Positions 33,928 to 45,708 of a DNA stretch of 64,000 nt are shown here, piece after piece (position 1 is the stretch's first letter; every line of letters starts with the position of its first letter). Both the position numbers and the translations under genes were made by a program. Origin of the DNA: Streptomyces sp. NBC_00078 (lineage in GTDB: Bacteria; Actinomycetota; Actinomycetes; Streptomycetales; Streptomycetaceae); the NCBI RefSeq assembly GCF_026343335.1, contig NZ_JAPELX010000001.1, forward strand, positions 1,860,001 through 1,924,000, in the 5' to 3' direction. Under the pieces are notes generated by a model, which was not told the DNA's origin, searched no databases, and saw only the letters and a program-made list of their open reading frames with translations.

Positions 33928-35619
33928 ATGGCGAACCAGACGGTGCAGACGGCGGCGCGGCCCGTGCCGACCGGTCAGGGGCGGGTGATCGTCGACTGGC
34001 TGACGACCACCGACCACAAGAAGATCGGGCACCTCTACCTGATCACGTCGTTCGCCTTCTTCCTGGCCGGCGGGGTGATGGCGTTGCTGATGCGCGCCGA
34101 ACTCGCCCGGCCGGGGCTGCAGATCATGGACAACAACCAGTTCAACCAGCTGTTCACCCTGCACGGCACGGTCATGCTGCTGCTGTTCGCGACCCCGATG
34201 TTCGCGGGCTTCGCCAACGAGTTGATGCCCCTGCAGATCGGCTCCCCCGACGTCGCCTTCCCGCGCCTGAACATGCTGTCGTACTGGTTCTTCCTGTTCG
34301 GCGGCCTGATCGTGCTCGGCTCGCTGATCGTGCCCGGGGGCCCAGCCGCCTTCGGCTGGTTCGCCTACGCGCCGCTCAACAGCGAGGTGCGCTCACCCGG
34401 TCTCGGACCCGACCTGTGGATCATGGGGCTCGCGCTGGCCGGCTTCGGCACCATCCTCGGCGCGGTCAACTTCATCACCACCATCATCGGGATGCGCGCC
34501 CCCGGCATGACGATGTTCCGGATGTCGATCTTCACCTGGAACACGCTGTTCACGTCGATCCTGATCCTGATGGCGTTCCCGGTGCTCGCGGCGGCGCTGC
34601 TGTGTCTGGAGGCGGACCGGCGCTTCGGGGCGCAGGTCTTCGACGCGGCCAACGGCGGGGCGCTGCTGTGGCAGCACCTCTTCTGGTTCTTCGGCCATCC
34701 CGAGGTGTACATCATCGCGCTGCCGTTCTTCGGGATCATCTCGGAGATCATCCCGGTCTTCAGCCGCAAGCCGATCTTCGGCTATCTGACGCTGGTCGGC
34801 GCGACGATGGCGATCACCGGGCTGTCAGTGGTGGTGTGGGCGCACCACATGTTCGTCACCGGAGCGGTGCTGCTGCCGTTCTTCGCCTTCATGACGTTCC
34901 TCATCGCCGTGCCCACCGGTGTGAAGTTCTTCAACTGGATCGGCACGATGATCAAGGGCTCGCTGTCCTTCGAGACGCCGATGCTGTGGTCGACGGGCTT
35001 CCTGGTGACGTTCCTGTTCGGCGGTCTGACCGGGGTGATCCTGGCCTCGCCGCCGCTGGACTTCCACGTCTCGGACACCTACTTCGTCGTCGCGCACTTC
35101 CACTATGTCGTGTTCGGCACGGTCGTCTTCGCGATCTTCGGAGGATTCTACTTCTGGTGGCCCAAGTTCACCGGCAGGATGCTCGACGAGCGGCTGGGGA
35201 AGATCCACTTCTGGACGCTGTTCGTCGGCTTCCACACCACGTTCCTGGTGCAGCACTGGCTGGGCGTGGAGGGCATGCCGCGCCGGTACGCCGACTACCT
35301 CGCGGCGGACGGGTTCACGGCCCTCAACACGATCTCGACGATCGGCGCGTTCCTGCTCGGCATGTCGACGCTGCCGTTCCTCTACAACGTCTGGAAGACC
35401 GCCAAGTACGGCGAGAAGGTCGAGGTCGACGACCCGTGGGGCTACGGCCGCTCCCTGGAGTGGGCGACCTCCTGCCCGCCGCCGCGGCACAACTTCACGA
35501 CGCTGCCCCTGATCCGCTCCGAGTCCCCGGCGTTCGACCTGCACCATCCCGATTTCGCGGCGAGCCGTGAGGAGCCTCGCGGAGAAGAGCGCGAGACAGC
35601 CGGTCCCGAGCGGTCCTGA
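33928..35619 (+). CDS. ctaD: cytochrome c oxidase subunit I (orphan ctaD paralogue)
   Basis: A 563-aa aa3-type oxidase subunit I with 12 helices. Heme a ligands are H79 (TLHGTVM) and H392, the heme a3 ligand is H390 (VAHFHYV), and CuB ligands are H257, H306 and H307 (GHPEVYI, WAHHMF), with Y261 for the His-Tyr crosslink. All catalytic ligands are intact. It stands alone: ctaC, ctaE and ctaF are not adjacent, so this is a duplicate that must assemble with subunits made elsewhere. The last ~41 codons overlap the convergent WYL regulator gene. The ATG at 33928 follows GAAGGGGCGAG. Confidence 0.93.
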   Translation: MANQTVQTAARPVPTGQGRVIVDWLTTTDHKKIGHLYLITSFAFFLAGGVMALLMRAELARPGLQIMDNNQFNQLFTLHGTVMLLLFATPMFAGFANELMPLQIGSPDVAFPRLNMLSYWFFLFGGLIVLGSLIVPGGPAAFGWFAYAPLNSEVRSPGLGPDLWIMGLALAGFGTILGAVNFITTIIGMRAPGMTMFRMSIFTWNTLFTSILILMAFPVLAAALLCLEADRRFGAQVFDAANGGALLWQHLFWFFGHPEVYIIALPFFGIISEIIPVFSRKPIFGYLTLVGATMAITGLSVVVWAHHMFVTGAVLLPFFAFMTFLIAVPTGVKFFNWIGTMIKGSLSFETPMLWSTGFLVTFLFGGLTGVILASPPLDFHVSDTYFVVAHFHYVVFGTVVFAIFGGFYFWWPKFTGRMLDERLGKIHFWTLFVGFHTTFLVQHWLGVEGMPRRYADYLAADGFTALNTISTIGAFLLGMSTLPFLYNVWKTAKYGEKVEVDDPWGYGRSLEWATSCPPPRHNFTTLPLIRSESPAFDLHHPDFAASREEPRGEERETAGPERS

Positions 35620-36538
35620 TCGCCTCGGTGAGTTCGGCGGGTTCCAGCACCTCGAACTCGAAACCCATCAGCATCACGTGAATCACCATCACGTCGAGGC
35701 TCGCGGCCCCGGTGTTCAGGATGCAGCTGTCCGGGCCCTCCGCCTCCAGTCGGCCGGCCGAGGGCGAGACGCGCTCCCTGGCTTCCTCCAGTGGTACGAG
35801 CAGCCGGACGACGGCGTGCGAGGCGTACGCGCGCGTGGAGACGCCCTTGGAGACATACGCGGCGAGATCCTCGGCGGGCGGGGTGCGCGGGGCGAAGCGC
35901 GGGCCGTGCGGCGGCTTGGGTGTGACGCGGTCGACGCGGAACGTACGCCAGTCTTCGCGGTCCAGGTCCCAGGCGACCAGGTACCAGCGGCGCTCGGTGC
36001 ACACCAGACGGTGCGGTTCGACGGTACGGCGGGTGGAGACGCCGTCGTGGCTGCGGTACTCGAAACGCAGGCGCTCGGAGTCCCGGCAGAGGTTGGCCAC
36101 CTCGGTGAGGACCGCCGGGTCGACGGCGTCGGGCTGGGGGCCGCGCAGCATGGGCACGGTGAACGCGTTGAGGGCGCCGACACGGCGGCGCAGCCGGCCG
36201 GGCAGCACCTGCTCCAGCTTGGCGAGGGCCCGTACGGAGGTCTCGCCGATGCCCTCGATGCCCTGTCCGGCGGCCGTGCGCAGCCCGACGGCGACGGCGA
36301 CCGCCTCGTCGTCGTCCAGCAGCAGCGGCGGCAGCTCGGCGCCCGCGCCCAGCTGGTAGCCGCCGCCGGTACCGGGGCTTGCGTTGACGGGGTAGCCCAG
36401 CTCACGCAGCCGGTCGACGTCCCGGCGCACGGTGCGCGGAGTGACGCCGAGACGGCCGGCGAGATCGGCGCCCGACCACTCTCGGTGTGCCTGGAGGAGC
36501 GAGAGCAGGCGCAGCAGTCGTGCCGAGGTCTCCAACAT
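35495..36538 (-). CDS. WYL-domain transcriptional regulator (YafY-like)
   Basis: A 347-aa regulator. Residues 1-60 are an HTH_11 winged helix ([34 protein letters not shown] in outline). Residues ~135-320 are the WYL ligand-sensing domain with [22 protein letters not shown]. The expected end is near L-S-R-A-L-L; here ~30 extra Arg/Gly/Ser-rich residues run on into the antisense of ctaD, giving a 125-bp convergent overlap. This suggests loss of the original stop. WYL regulators respond to nucleic acid or nucleotide signals. The ATG at 36538 fits the start of the first helix. Target genes are not evident. Confidence 0.86.
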   Translation of the reverse strand: MLETSARLLRLLSLLQAHREWSGADLAGRLGVTPRTVRRDVDRLRELGYPVNASPGTGGGYQLGAGAELPPLLLDDDEAVAVAVGLRTAAGQGIEGIGETSVRALAKLEQVLPGRLRRRVGALNAFTVPMLRGPQPDAVDPAVLTEVANLCRDSERLRFEYRSHDGVSTRRTVEPHRLVCTERRWYLVAWDLDREDWRTFRVDRVTPKPPHGPRFAPRTPPAEDLAAYVSKGVSTRAYASHAVVRLLVPLEEARERVSPSAGRLEAEGPDSCILNTGAASLDVMVIHVMLMGFEFEVLEPAELTEAIRTARDRLSRALLREAPHGSPRNRDGAGRTPGTRSGSGAAS

Positions 36539-36577
36539 GGCGCCGAGTCTGCCAGGGATCGCGGACAGCTACGGTCC

Positions 36578-36940
36578 TCAACGGTGCCCTGCCCGGGGCA
36601 CCGCGGTGACGGCCACGGACAGGTCGTTGTCCCGCGTGTAGTACGGCCCGGCCTCCACCGGCCCGTACGGCGCGTCCACGCGCACGCGTGGACAGGCGAA
36701 CACGGGCTTCCTGTCTGCCACGTCGTCGAGCAGCCGGGCGATCCGCACCGCCGGCCCCGTCTCCCCGCGGGCCGCAGCCTCAGGTCCCACACGCCCGGCT
36801 CCAGGGCGCCGTACACCACCTTGAAGCGGAACTCGGTGCAGTCGGCGAGGACTTCGCTCCGCCGTGCCTGGACGGATGCGTGGCGGCCGCGGAGCTCGGC
36901 GTACGCGCGGGTGCCGAGCCCGACGCCGTACACGCGCCCG
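36578..36940 (-). pseudogene. C-terminal fragment of a glycosyltransferase-type protein, frameshifted
   Basis: On the minus strand one frame reads VLADCTEFRFKVVYGALEPGVWDLRLR. At ~36775 the match changes frame to AARGETGPAVRIARLLDDVADR, then PVFACPRVRVDAPYGPVEAG and YYTRDNDLSVAVTA, to a stop at 36578. The pattern F-R-x-x-V-x-x-x-x-L-x-P-G-V-W-D-L, then Y-x-T-x-x-x-N-L-S, is what I remember at the C-terminus of Streptomyces wall/teichoic-acid-type glycosyltransferases. The catalytic part is absent. It abuts the truncated ABC ATPase remnant. Family assignment is tentative; decay is clear from the frame change. Confidence 0.55.
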
Positions 36941-39284
<2,344 letters not shown>

Positions 39285-39349
39285 CTATTTTCGGTCACCC
39301 ACTTCATTCGCCGATTTCCTGATTTGTCGACCACTCATCCACCCGGGCT

Positions 39350-39363
39350 GTGACCCACTTCAC
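39350..39363. promoter_or_regulatory. Crp-type site upstream of the Rpf-like gene
   Basis: On the minus strand GTGAAGTGGGTCAC fits the Streptomyces Crp consensus GTG-N6-GNCAC exactly and is symmetric as TGTGA-N6-TCAC. A related copy matching 12 of 14 bases is at 39293-39306. They are ~250-320 bp upstream of the Rpf-like ATG at 39044 and ~214-284 bp from the divergent gene at 39577. The remaining sequence of 39045-39576 holds no gene and no recognised riboswitch. Confidence 0.55.
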
Positions 39364-39576
39364 GCAACCAACTCCCTTGGCTTTCCGGGGAATTGACGGT
39401 GAGTGCCCGCTTCCGCACCTGTGGTGACCCTCTGCGATGGATGGTTCGATTCCGTTCGCCGTGGGGCGTGACTCCGGCCACAGATCGCCCGTTGTCTCCT
39501 TCATGAGCCGGGGGCCCACCCGGTTCACGGGCCGGGAGCCACCCGGCCCCGCCACGCACCCCCGAGGGAGCCACCC

Positions 39577-40359
39577 GTGCCGCGCATGCTCGACGTCAGC
39601 GACGAGGTACGCGCCGAGATCGGCGACGAAGAAGCCGACCGGCTGCTCGCCGGAGACAACGCCCCTGGCAGTTACGACTGCACGTCCTGCCGCACTCCGG
39701 GCGACTCCGAACAGGAGCGCACCAGCACCGTCCTGTTCATCGGCGAGGAGACGGCCGTCCTCGCCTTCGCCCACGCCACCTGTCTGCCCTCGCAGGTCGT
39801 CCAGGTCACCGAGGAGCAGCTCCGGGGGGCGGTGCGGTCCATCTCCGGTGACACCGTGGACCTGGACCCCGAGCAGGTCGCCCCCGAGCCGGCCGTGCTC
39901 GGCGTGACCAGCGGACTCGTCCTGATCACCGGGGAGTTGCACCCGGCGCTGGTCGTCGAGCCGACCGGGCCCATCGTGCGGCCGGGCTCGGCCGGGCTCG
40001 GCGACGACTTCCTGCCGCTGCTCATCGAGCAGGGGTTCATGCCGCTGACGCACCTGGCCGAGGTGCCACCCGTGCTGCACGGCTGGTCGGTGCTGCTCGC
40101 CATGGGCCGGCTGCACGCCGTTCTGCAGCCCGGGTCGAACGCCGGGCAGCCCGTGGCCTGGTGGCAGGCGCACCAGCCGCTGCAGGTGACCGAGGGCTGG
40201 CGGGCCGCCGCCAACAAGCACCAGCAGGTGCTCATGTTCGCCGCGCCGGTGGGGTCCATCGGGCGTCAGCCCCGCGAGGACCTGCTGCGGGACGCGCTGG
40301 ACAAGGCCGCTGCGAACGGGAAGCTGGTCGGCGTCGCCATGCCGCTGGCGGGGACCTGA
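39577..40359 (+). CDS. conserved hypothetical protein, 260 aa
   Basis: An acidic cytosolic protein preceded by GAGGGAG and starting at GTG 39577. It has no signal peptide or membrane helix. A C-T-S-C-R-T-P-G segment near residue 36 could bind a metal with later His/Cys (F-A-H-A-T-C-L-P). The mixed alpha/beta body ends with VLMFAAPVGSIG and a helical tail. I do not recognise the family, although the gene appears in similar positions upstream of the der block in Streptomyces as I recall. Codon bias and ribosome binding site make it a firm gene. Confidence 0.8.
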   Translation: MPRMLDVSDEVRAEIGDEEADRLLAGDNAPGSYDCTSCRTPGDSEQERTSTVLFIGEETAVLAFAHATCLPSQVVQVTEEQLRGAVRSISGDTVDLDPEQVAPEPAVLGVTSGLVLITGELHPALVVEPTGPIVRPGSAGLGDDFLPLLIEQGFMPLTHLAEVPPVLHGWSVLLAMGRLHAVLQPGSNAGQPVAWWQAHQPLQVTEGWRAAANKHQQVLMFAAPVGSIGRQPREDLLRDALDKAAANGKLVGVAMPLAGT

Positions 40360-40375
40360 GAGCTCCCAAAGGGGC

Positions 40376-40810
40376 ATGTCCGAACCGCATCCCTTGAAGT
40401 TCGGGGTCGTTTGGACATACGTGCACACATACGACGTTCCCCGCCGCCAGTCCCTTCAGCCGATTCCGTCCGCGCGGTCGGCCCAGGACATGTCGGGCGA
40501 CCCCTCGGCCACGCCCATCTACGACGCGCTCTACGCCGAGTACGTCAAGTCCTTCCGCACACTGCCGGGTGACCGCAGCGGCGAGGAGAACCTGGGCTTC
40601 ACGGCCTTCGGGAACATCCCGCACAGTACGGTGCAGCACAGCGAGCACCGGCCGGGGTCGTTCAGCAGCTCCTACAGCGCCTACAGCGCCGGGGCCTTCA
40701 GCGCCCGGCAGCAGTCGCAGTGGCAGCGCGTCGGGCACGGCGGGCAGCCGGGCACGGGAATGCACCATGTGCCGGCGGCGCTGCCACCCGGTCCGCGCGG
40801 CATCCTGTGA
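40376..40810 (+). CDS. conserved hypothetical protein, 144 aa
   Basis: It starts 16 nt after the preceding stop, with AAAGGGG 1-2 nt before the ATG at 40376; GTG 40421 or ATG 40490 are other in-frame starts. The conserved-looking part is the segment D-V-P-R-R-Q-S-L-Q-P-I-P, TPIYDALYAEYVKSFRTLPGD and ENLGFTAFG. The rest is low-complexity Ser/Tyr/Gly/Gln (S-S-S-Y-S-A-Y-S-A-G). No membrane segment or signal is seen and no function is recognised. It is probably in one operon with the gene before and ends at a strong terminator. Confidence 0.7.
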   Translation: MSEPHPLKFGVVWTYVHTYDVPRRQSLQPIPSARSAQDMSGDPSATPIYDALYAEYVKSFRTLPGDRSGEENLGFTAFGNIPHSTVQHSEHRPGSFSSSYSAYSAGAFSARQQSQWQRVGHGGQPGTGMHHVPAALPPGPRGIL

Positions 40811-40823
40811 GACACGGCGTGTG

Positions 40824-40873
40824 AGACATGGTGGAGGGGCGGCCCCGGTCGGGACCGCCCCTCCACCATGTCT
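40824..40873. terminator. strong bidirectional terminator
   Basis: A perfect 19-bp stem: left arm 40824-40842 (AGACATGGTGGAGGGGCGG) and right arm 40855-40873, loop of 12 nt. It lies between the convergent hypothetical gene and der. Confidence 0.92.
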
Positions 40874-40882
40874 GCGTCTGCG

Positions 40883-42358
40883 CTACTTCTTCCTGCCGCG
40901 CTTCTCGCGCACCCGCACCGAGATATGGATCGGCGTTCCCTCGAAGCCGAACTCCTCGCGCAGCCGGCGCTCGATGAAGCGTCGGTAGCCCGCCTCGATG
41001 AAGCCGGAGGCGAAGAGCACGAACCGCGGGGGCTTGGTGCCGGCCTGGGTGCCGAAGAGGATGCGCGGCTGCTTGCCACCGCGGATCGGGTGCGGGTGGG
41101 CGGCGACCAGCTCACCGAGGAAGGCGTTCAGACGGCCCGTGGGGACGCGGGTCTCCCAGCCGGCGAGGGCGGTCTCGATGCCCGGGACCAGCTTCTCCAT
41201 GTGCCGGCCGGTGCGCGCCGAGACGTTCACCCGGGGCGCCCACGCGACCTGGGCCAGCTCCGTCTCGATCTCGCGCTCCAGGTAGTAGCGACGCTCCTCG
41301 TCGAGGGTGTCCCACTTGTTGAAGGCGAGGACGATCGCGCGGCCCGCCTCGACGGCCATGGTGACGATGCGCTGGTCCTGCACCGAGATGGACTCGCAGG
41401 CGTCGATCAGGATGACCGCGACCTCGGCCTTCTCGACGGCGGCCGCGGTGCGCAGCGAGGCGTAGTAGTCGGCGCCCTGCTGGAGGTGTACGCGCTTGCG
41501 GATACCGGCGGTGTCGACGAACTTCCATGTCACGCCGCCGAGTTCGATCAGCTCGTCGACCGGGTCGCGGGTGGTGCCCGCGATCTCGTTGACGACGACC
41601 CGCTCCTCGCCGGCCACCTTGTTCAGCAGCGAGGACTTGCCGACGTTCGGCCGGCCGATCAGGGCGATGCGGCGGGGACCGCCGACCGCGGTGCCGAAGG
41701 TCTGCTCGGGCGCCTCCGGCAGCGCCTCCAGGACCGCGTCCAGCATGTCGCCGGTGCCGCGGCCGTGCAGCGCGGAGACCGGGTGCGGCTCGCCGAGACC
41801 CAGCGCCCACAGGTAGGCCGCGTCCGCCTCGCCGCTCTGGCCGTCCACCTTGTTGGCGGCCAGCACGACGGGCTTGCCGGCCTTGCGCAGCAGTCGTACG
41901 ACCGCCTCGTCGGTGTCGGTCGCGCCGACCTTGGCGTCGACGACGAACACGACGGCGTCGGCGGCCTCGATCGCGTACTCGGCCTGTGCGGCCACGGAGG
42001 CGTCGATGCCGAGGACGTCCTGCTCCCAGCCGCCGGTGTCGACGACCTTGAAGCGGCGGCCCGACCATTCGGCCTCGTAGGTCACGCGGTCGCGGGTGAC
42101 GCCCGGCTTGTCCTCGACGACGGCCTCGCGGCGGCCGATGATGCGGTTGACGAGTGTCGACTTGCCGACGTTCGGGCGGCCGACGACGGCGAGGACGGGC
42201 AGCGGGCCGTGACCCGCCGCCTCGATGGCGCCCTCGACGTCCTCGATGTCGAAGCCCTCTTCCGCGGCGAGCTCCATGAAGTCCGCGTACTCGGCGTCGC
42301 CAAGCGCTCCGTGGTCGTGCTCCTCGCCCGAGCCGTCGGAGGGGATGTGGTCGTTCAT
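40883..42358 (-). CDS. der: ribosome assembly GTPase Der (EngA)
   Basis: A 491-aa protein with two GTPase domains in tandem, needed for 50S ribosome maturation. Both P-loops are GRPNVGKS (residues ~60 and ~235). Each has its G3 (DTGGW, DTAGI) and G4 (NKVDG, NKWDT). The C-terminal KH-like domain ends with the basic REKRGRKK. The first ~50 residues are an acidic actinobacterial extension. The ATG at 42358 gives the usual start. It heads the minus-strand core block der-plsC-cmk-tyrA-aroH and lies 80 nt after the plsC-like stop. Confidence 0.95.
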   Translation of the reverse strand: MNDHIPSDGSGEEHDHGALGDAEYADFMELAAEEGFDIEDVEGAIEAAGHGPLPVLAVVGRPNVGKSTLVNRIIGRREAVVEDKPGVTRDRVTYEAEWSGRRFKVVDTGGWEQDVLGIDASVAAQAEYAIEAADAVVFVVDAKVGATDTDEAVVRLLRKAGKPVVLAANKVDGQSGEADAAYLWALGLGEPHPVSALHGRGTGDMLDAVLEALPEAPEQTFGTAVGGPRRIALIGRPNVGKSSLLNKVAGEERVVVNEIAGTTRDPVDELIELGGVTWKFVDTAGIRKRVHLQQGADYYASLRTAAAVEKAEVAVILIDACESISVQDQRIVTMAVEAGRAIVLAFNKWDTLDEERRYYLEREIETELAQVAWAPRVNVSARTGRHMEKLVPGIETALAGWETRVPTGRLNAFLGELVAAHPHPIRGGKQPRILFGTQAGTKPPRFVLFASGFIEAGYRRFIERRLREEFGFEGTPIHISVRVREKRGRKK

Positions 42359-42438
42359 GAAGTCCGTACCTCGTCGTTCATTCGTGGTGGTCGGTGGAGC
42401 ACCCGGTTTCCGCCGGTTGATCCACTACTCAGTGTCGC

Positions 42439-43092
42439 CTAGCGCCCGGTGAGGCGCCTGGCGTTTTCCAGGTGGCTGGTGAGCTGCTTCTGGATGCGTT
42501 CGGTCGCCTCGTCGAGCGCCTTGCGCGTACGTCGCCCGCTTCCGTCGCCCGCCTCGAAGGGATCGCCGAAGACGACGTCGATGCGGGTGCGCAGCGGAGG
42601 CAGCGCCTTTATCAACCGTCCGGGTCTGTCGGAACTTCCCAGGACGGCGACCGGGACGATCGGGGCACCGCTGCGGACCGCGAAGTACGCCAGTCCGGCG
42701 CGCAGTGCGGCGAAGTCACCCTCGCCGCGGGTGCCCTCCGGGAAGATACCGAGGACTCCCCCGGCCGACAGGACGTCCAGGGCCTGCGTGATCGCCCCTC
42801 GGTCGGCGCCCGACCGGTCGACCTTCACCTGCCCGATGCCGAGCAGGAAGGGGTCGAGCGGGCCGATGAACGCCTCCTTCTTGATCAGGAAGTGCGTCGG
42901 CCTGGGCGCCACGCCCATGACCATCGGGCCGTCGACGTTGTGCGAGTGGTTGACGGCGAAGATCACCGGGCCGCTCGCGGGCACCTTCCAGGAACCCAGC
43001 ACACGGGGCTTGAACAGCCCGTACATCAGGCCGACGCCGATACGCCGGCCGACCTCGGCGCCCTTCTCGGAGGGGAGGGAGGGTGCGGTCAC
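42439..43092 (-). CDS. 1-acyl-sn-glycerol-3-phosphate acyltransferase (PlsC family)
   Basis: A 217-aa acyltransferase of phospholipid synthesis at the inner membrane face. Motif I is N-H-S-H-N-V-D (the H-x4-D site in variant form), and motif III is FPEGTRG. IVPVAVLGS is the fourth block. The GTG at 43092 overlaps the cmk stop as GTGA, so it is translationally coupled to cmk, as remembered for Streptomyces and Mycobacterium. In motif I the usual N-H-x-S-x-x-D is N-H-S-H-N-V-D; the catalytic His-Asp pair is kept. Confidence 0.9.
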   Translation of the reverse strand: MTAPSLPSEKGAEVGRRIGVGLMYGLFKPRVLGSWKVPASGPVIFAVNHSHNVDGPMVMGVAPRPTHFLIKKEAFIGPLDPFLLGIGQVKVDRSGADRGAITQALDVLSAGGVLGIFPEGTRGEGDFAALRAGLAYFAVRSGAPIVPVAVLGSSDRPGRLIKALPPLRTRIDVVFGDPFEAGDGSGRRTRKALDEATERIQKQLTSHLENARRLTGR

Positions 43093-43775
43093 TTGCCGGC
43101 CCGCTTCTCCTCGACGAGGGTGACGACGCACTCGATGACCTGCTGGAGCGTGAGCTCGGTGGTGTCCACCTCGACCGCGTCGTCCGCCTTGGCGAGCGGC
43201 GAGGTCTTGCGGGAGGAGTCGGCCGCGTCGCGCTTGATCAGCGCCTCGCGGGTGGCGTGCACGTCGGCGCCCTTCAGCTCGCCGCTGCGGCGGGCGGCGC
43301 GGGCCTCCGGGGAAGCGGTGAGGAAGATCTTGACGTCGGCGTCGGGCAGCACGGTCGTACCGATGTCGCGGCCCTCGACGACGATGCCGTGCTCCGCGGC
43401 GGCGGCCACCGATCGCTGCAGCTCGGTGATCCGGGTGCGCACCTCGGGCACCGCGCTGACCGCGCTGACCTTGGAGGACACCTCCTGGGTGCGGATCGGG
43501 CCGGCCACGTCGATGCCGTCGACCTCGATGGTCGGGCAGGCCGGGTCCGTGCCGGAGACGATCTCGGGCTTGCCCGTCACGGCGGCGATCGCGGACTGGT
43601 CGTCGATGTCGATCCCGTTGCTCACCATCCACCAGGTGATCGCCCGGTACTGGGCGCCGGTGTCCAGGTAGCTCAGGCCTAGCTGCGCGGCGACGGCCTT
43701 CGACGTGCTCGACTTGCCCGTGCCGGCCGGACCGTCGATGGCGACAATCACGGGCTTGGCGACGCCGTTTTCCAC
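43089..43775 (-). CDS. cmk: cytidylate kinase
   Basis: A 228-aa kinase phosphorylating CMP/dCMP. The P-loop is GPAGTGKSS (residues ~15-23). YLDTGAQYRAITW, VVEGRDIGTTVLP and KIFLTASPEARAARR are the standard Cmk blocks, with the CMP-binding insert between. The GTG at 43775 is preceded by GGAAGG. It sits between tyrA and the plsC-like gene and overlaps the latter by 4 nt. Confidence 0.95.
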   Translation of the reverse strand: MENGVAKPVIVAIDGPAGTGKSSTSKAVAAQLGLSYLDTGAQYRAITWWMVSNGIDIDDQSAIAAVTGKPEIVSGTDPACPTIEVDGIDVAGPIRTQEVSSKVSAVSAVPEVRTRITELQRSVAAAAEHGIVVEGRDIGTTVLPDADVKIFLTASPEARAARRSGELKGADVHATREALIKRDAADSSRKTSPLAKADDAVEVDTTELTLQQVIECVVTLVEEKRAGK

Positions 43776-43880
43776 GGGGGGACACCTTCCTGGTGCGGTG
43801 CGGTGGCAGTGTGGGGCGCGATCGTGCCCTGCACAAGGTTACTGGGTGCGGACCACTCAACCGGACGAGTGGTCATTGGC

Positions 43881-44001
43881 CGGGGGGCGCCGCCGCACCC
43901 CAGCCCGTCCGGCGTTCGAGGACGAGGCCGTTCAGGCCGATCGTGCGTCCAGGGGGTTCCGCCCCCGGAGGACGCGACGGGCAGGGGCGGCGGGGGGCGA
44001 G
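43881..44001. repeat. dispersed Streptomyces intergenic repeat element
   Basis: The stretch contains CACCCCAGCCCGTCCGGCGT, then a TCGAGGACGAGGCCGTTCAG core, a G-rich/C-rich hairpin (GGGGG ttccg CCCCC near 43953-43967), and a GGGGCGGCGGGGGG end. I know this core as a sequence found many times between genes in Streptomyces chromosomes. It lies in the 229-bp gap between tyrA and cmk and has no coding capacity. It may act as a terminator or spacer. Confidence 0.75.
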
Positions 44002-44004
44002 AAC

Positions 44005-45090
44005 CTACTGCCGGATCGCCCAGCCCCGCTCCCGCAGCGCCGCCGTCAGTACCGGCGCCGCCTGCGGCTCCACCATCAGCTGCACCAGGCCCGCCTGCTG
44101 CCCGGTCGCGTGCTCGATGCGTACGTCCTCGACGTTGACCCCGGCCCGCCCGGCGTCGGCGAAGATCCGTGCCAGCTGACCCGGCTGGTCGTCGATGAGG
44201 ACGGCGACGATCTCGTACGCCCGCGGAGCGGATCCGTGCTTGCCGGGGACGCGGACCCGTCCGGCGTTGCCGCGCCGCAGGACGTCCTCGATGCCGGAGG
44301 TGCCCGCACGCCGCTTGGCCTCGTCGGAGGACTGCAGGGACCGCAGCGCCTGCACCGCCTCCTCCAGGTCGGCGGCGACGTCGGAGAGCAGGTCGGCCAC
44401 CGGGCCGGGGTTCGCGGAGAGGATGTCGATCCACATCCCCGGGTCGGAGGCTGCGATCCGGGTCACGTCGCGGATGCCCTGACCGCACAGTCGTACGGCA
44501 GCCTCCTCGGCGTTCTGCAGGCGCGCGGCCACCAGGCTGGACATCAGGTGGGGCATGTGGGAGACGAGGGCGACGGCGCGGTCGTGCGCGTCGGCGTCCA
44601 TGACGACCGGCACGGCACGGCAGTGCGAGACCAGCTCCAGGGCGAGGTTCAGCACCTCGGTGTCGGTGTCCCGGGTGGGCGTCAGCACCCAGGGCCGGCC
44701 TTCGAAGAGGTCGCCGGTCGCCGCCAGCGGACCGGACTTCTCCCGGCCGGACATGGGGTGCGTACCGATGTAGGCCGAAAGATCCAGGCCCCGCGTCTCC
44801 AGCTCGCGGCGCGGGCCGCCCTTGACGCTGGCCACGTCCAGGTAGCCGCGGGCCACGCCCCGGCGCATGGCGTCCGCCAGCACCCCGGCCACGTGCGCGG
44901 GAGGCGCGGCGATGATCGCGAGGTCGACCGGCCCGTCGGGGGCGTCGTCGGTGCCGGCGCCGAGCGCCGCGGCCGTACGGGCCTGCTCGGGGTCGTGGTC
45001 GGCGAGGTGCACGACGACGCCCCGCTGGGACAGGGCGATGGCGGCGGACGTACCGATGAGGCCGGTGCCGATGACGAGCGCGGTCCTCAC
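44005..45090 (-). CDS. tyrA: prephenate dehydrogenase with C-terminal ACT domain
   Basis: A 361-aa enzyme converting prephenate to 4-hydroxyphenylpyruvate in tyrosine synthesis. The NAD(P) fold opens the protein (VIGTGLIGTSAAIAL), followed by IGTHPMSGREKSGP, the prephenate site, and H-M-P-H-L-M-S-S-L. An ACT domain (EIVAVLIDDQPGQLARIFADAG) at ~285-361 allows feedback by an amino acid. The GTG at 45090 overlaps the chorismate mutase stop as GTGA. With aroH it covers two consecutive steps from chorismate. Confidence 0.94.
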   Translation of the reverse strand: MRTALVIGTGLIGTSAAIALSQRGVVVHLADHDPEQARTAAALGAGTDDAPDGPVDLAIIAAPPAHVAGVLADAMRRGVARGYLDVASVKGGPRRELETRGLDLSAYIGTHPMSGREKSGPLAATGDLFEGRPWVLTPTRDTDTEVLNLALELVSHCRAVPVVMDADAHDRAVALVSHMPHLMSSLVAARLQNAEEAAVRLCGQGIRDVTRIAASDPGMWIDILSANPGPVADLLSDVAADLEEAVQALRSLQSSDEAKRRAGTSGIEDVLRRGNAGRVRVPGKHGSAPRAYEIVAVLIDDQPGQLARIFADAGRAGVNVEDVRIEHATGQQAGLVQLMVEPQAAPVLTAALRERGWAIRQ

Positions 45091-45449
45091 TGGGCGATGT
45101 CCTTGCGCAGGGCCGCCGCGGCGCCGAGGTAGACGTGGGCGATGTCGGCGCGGGGCCGCTCGGACTCGATGTGCGCGAGGACGCGGACGACGCGGGGCAG
45201 GGCGCCCTCGATGTCCAGTTCCTGGGCACAGATCAGCGGTACGTCGACGATGCCGAGCTTGCGGGCGGCGGCCGCCGGGAAGTCGCTGTGCAGGTCGGGC
45301 GTCGCCGTGAACCAGATGCTGATCAGGTCGTCGCCGGTCAGGTCGTTCCGCTCGAGGATGGCGGTGAGCAGGGCTCCGACCTGCTCGTCCATGTGGCCGG
45401 CCTCGTCCCGTTCCAGTTGGACGGCTCCCCGGACCGCTCGTACCGCCAC
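45087..45449 (-). CDS. aroH: chorismate mutase, AroH class
   Basis: A 120-aa trimeric AroH-type mutase turning chorismate into prephenate. Marks are VRAVRGAVQLERDE, ERNDLTGDDLISIWFTATPDL, DFPAAAARKLG and VPLICAQELDI, which supply the Arg/Glu active site. The GTG at 45449 follows AAGGAG. It is coupled to tyrA, so the product passes directly to the next enzyme. The 259-bp gap upstream to 45708 carries divergent promoters but nothing else recognised. Confidence 0.94.
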   Translation of the reverse strand: MAVRAVRGAVQLERDEAGHMDEQVGALLTAILERNDLTGDDLISIWFTATPDLHSDFPAAAARKLGIVDVPLICAQELDIEGALPRVVRVLAHIESERPRADIAHVYLGAAAALRKDIAQ

Positions 45450-45708
45450 GGCTTGGCTCCTTGCTGATGTACGGATCGGCTCTACGACCGTCCAGCCTAG
45501 TCAGCCCACGGCGGGCGCTGTACGCGACGCCCGCCCGCTGAGACGGGGGAGCACCGCGTACACCGCTCGCCGCGCGTACCGGAGACATTGCCAATGTCAC
45601 CGAATCACCCTGATTTCGCTACTTGGCGCGCGATGCCCCTCTGCGCCTCTTTACGCCGGGCCGCCGGTCCGCTCTGATGGCAGGACACTCGCCTCGGGGG
45701 AGGCCCGT

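Noticed and set aside
40868..42442. A 524-codon open frame on the plus strand opposite der
   Set aside because: Shadow of a conserved gene; the reverse strand encodes all GTPase motifs of Der.
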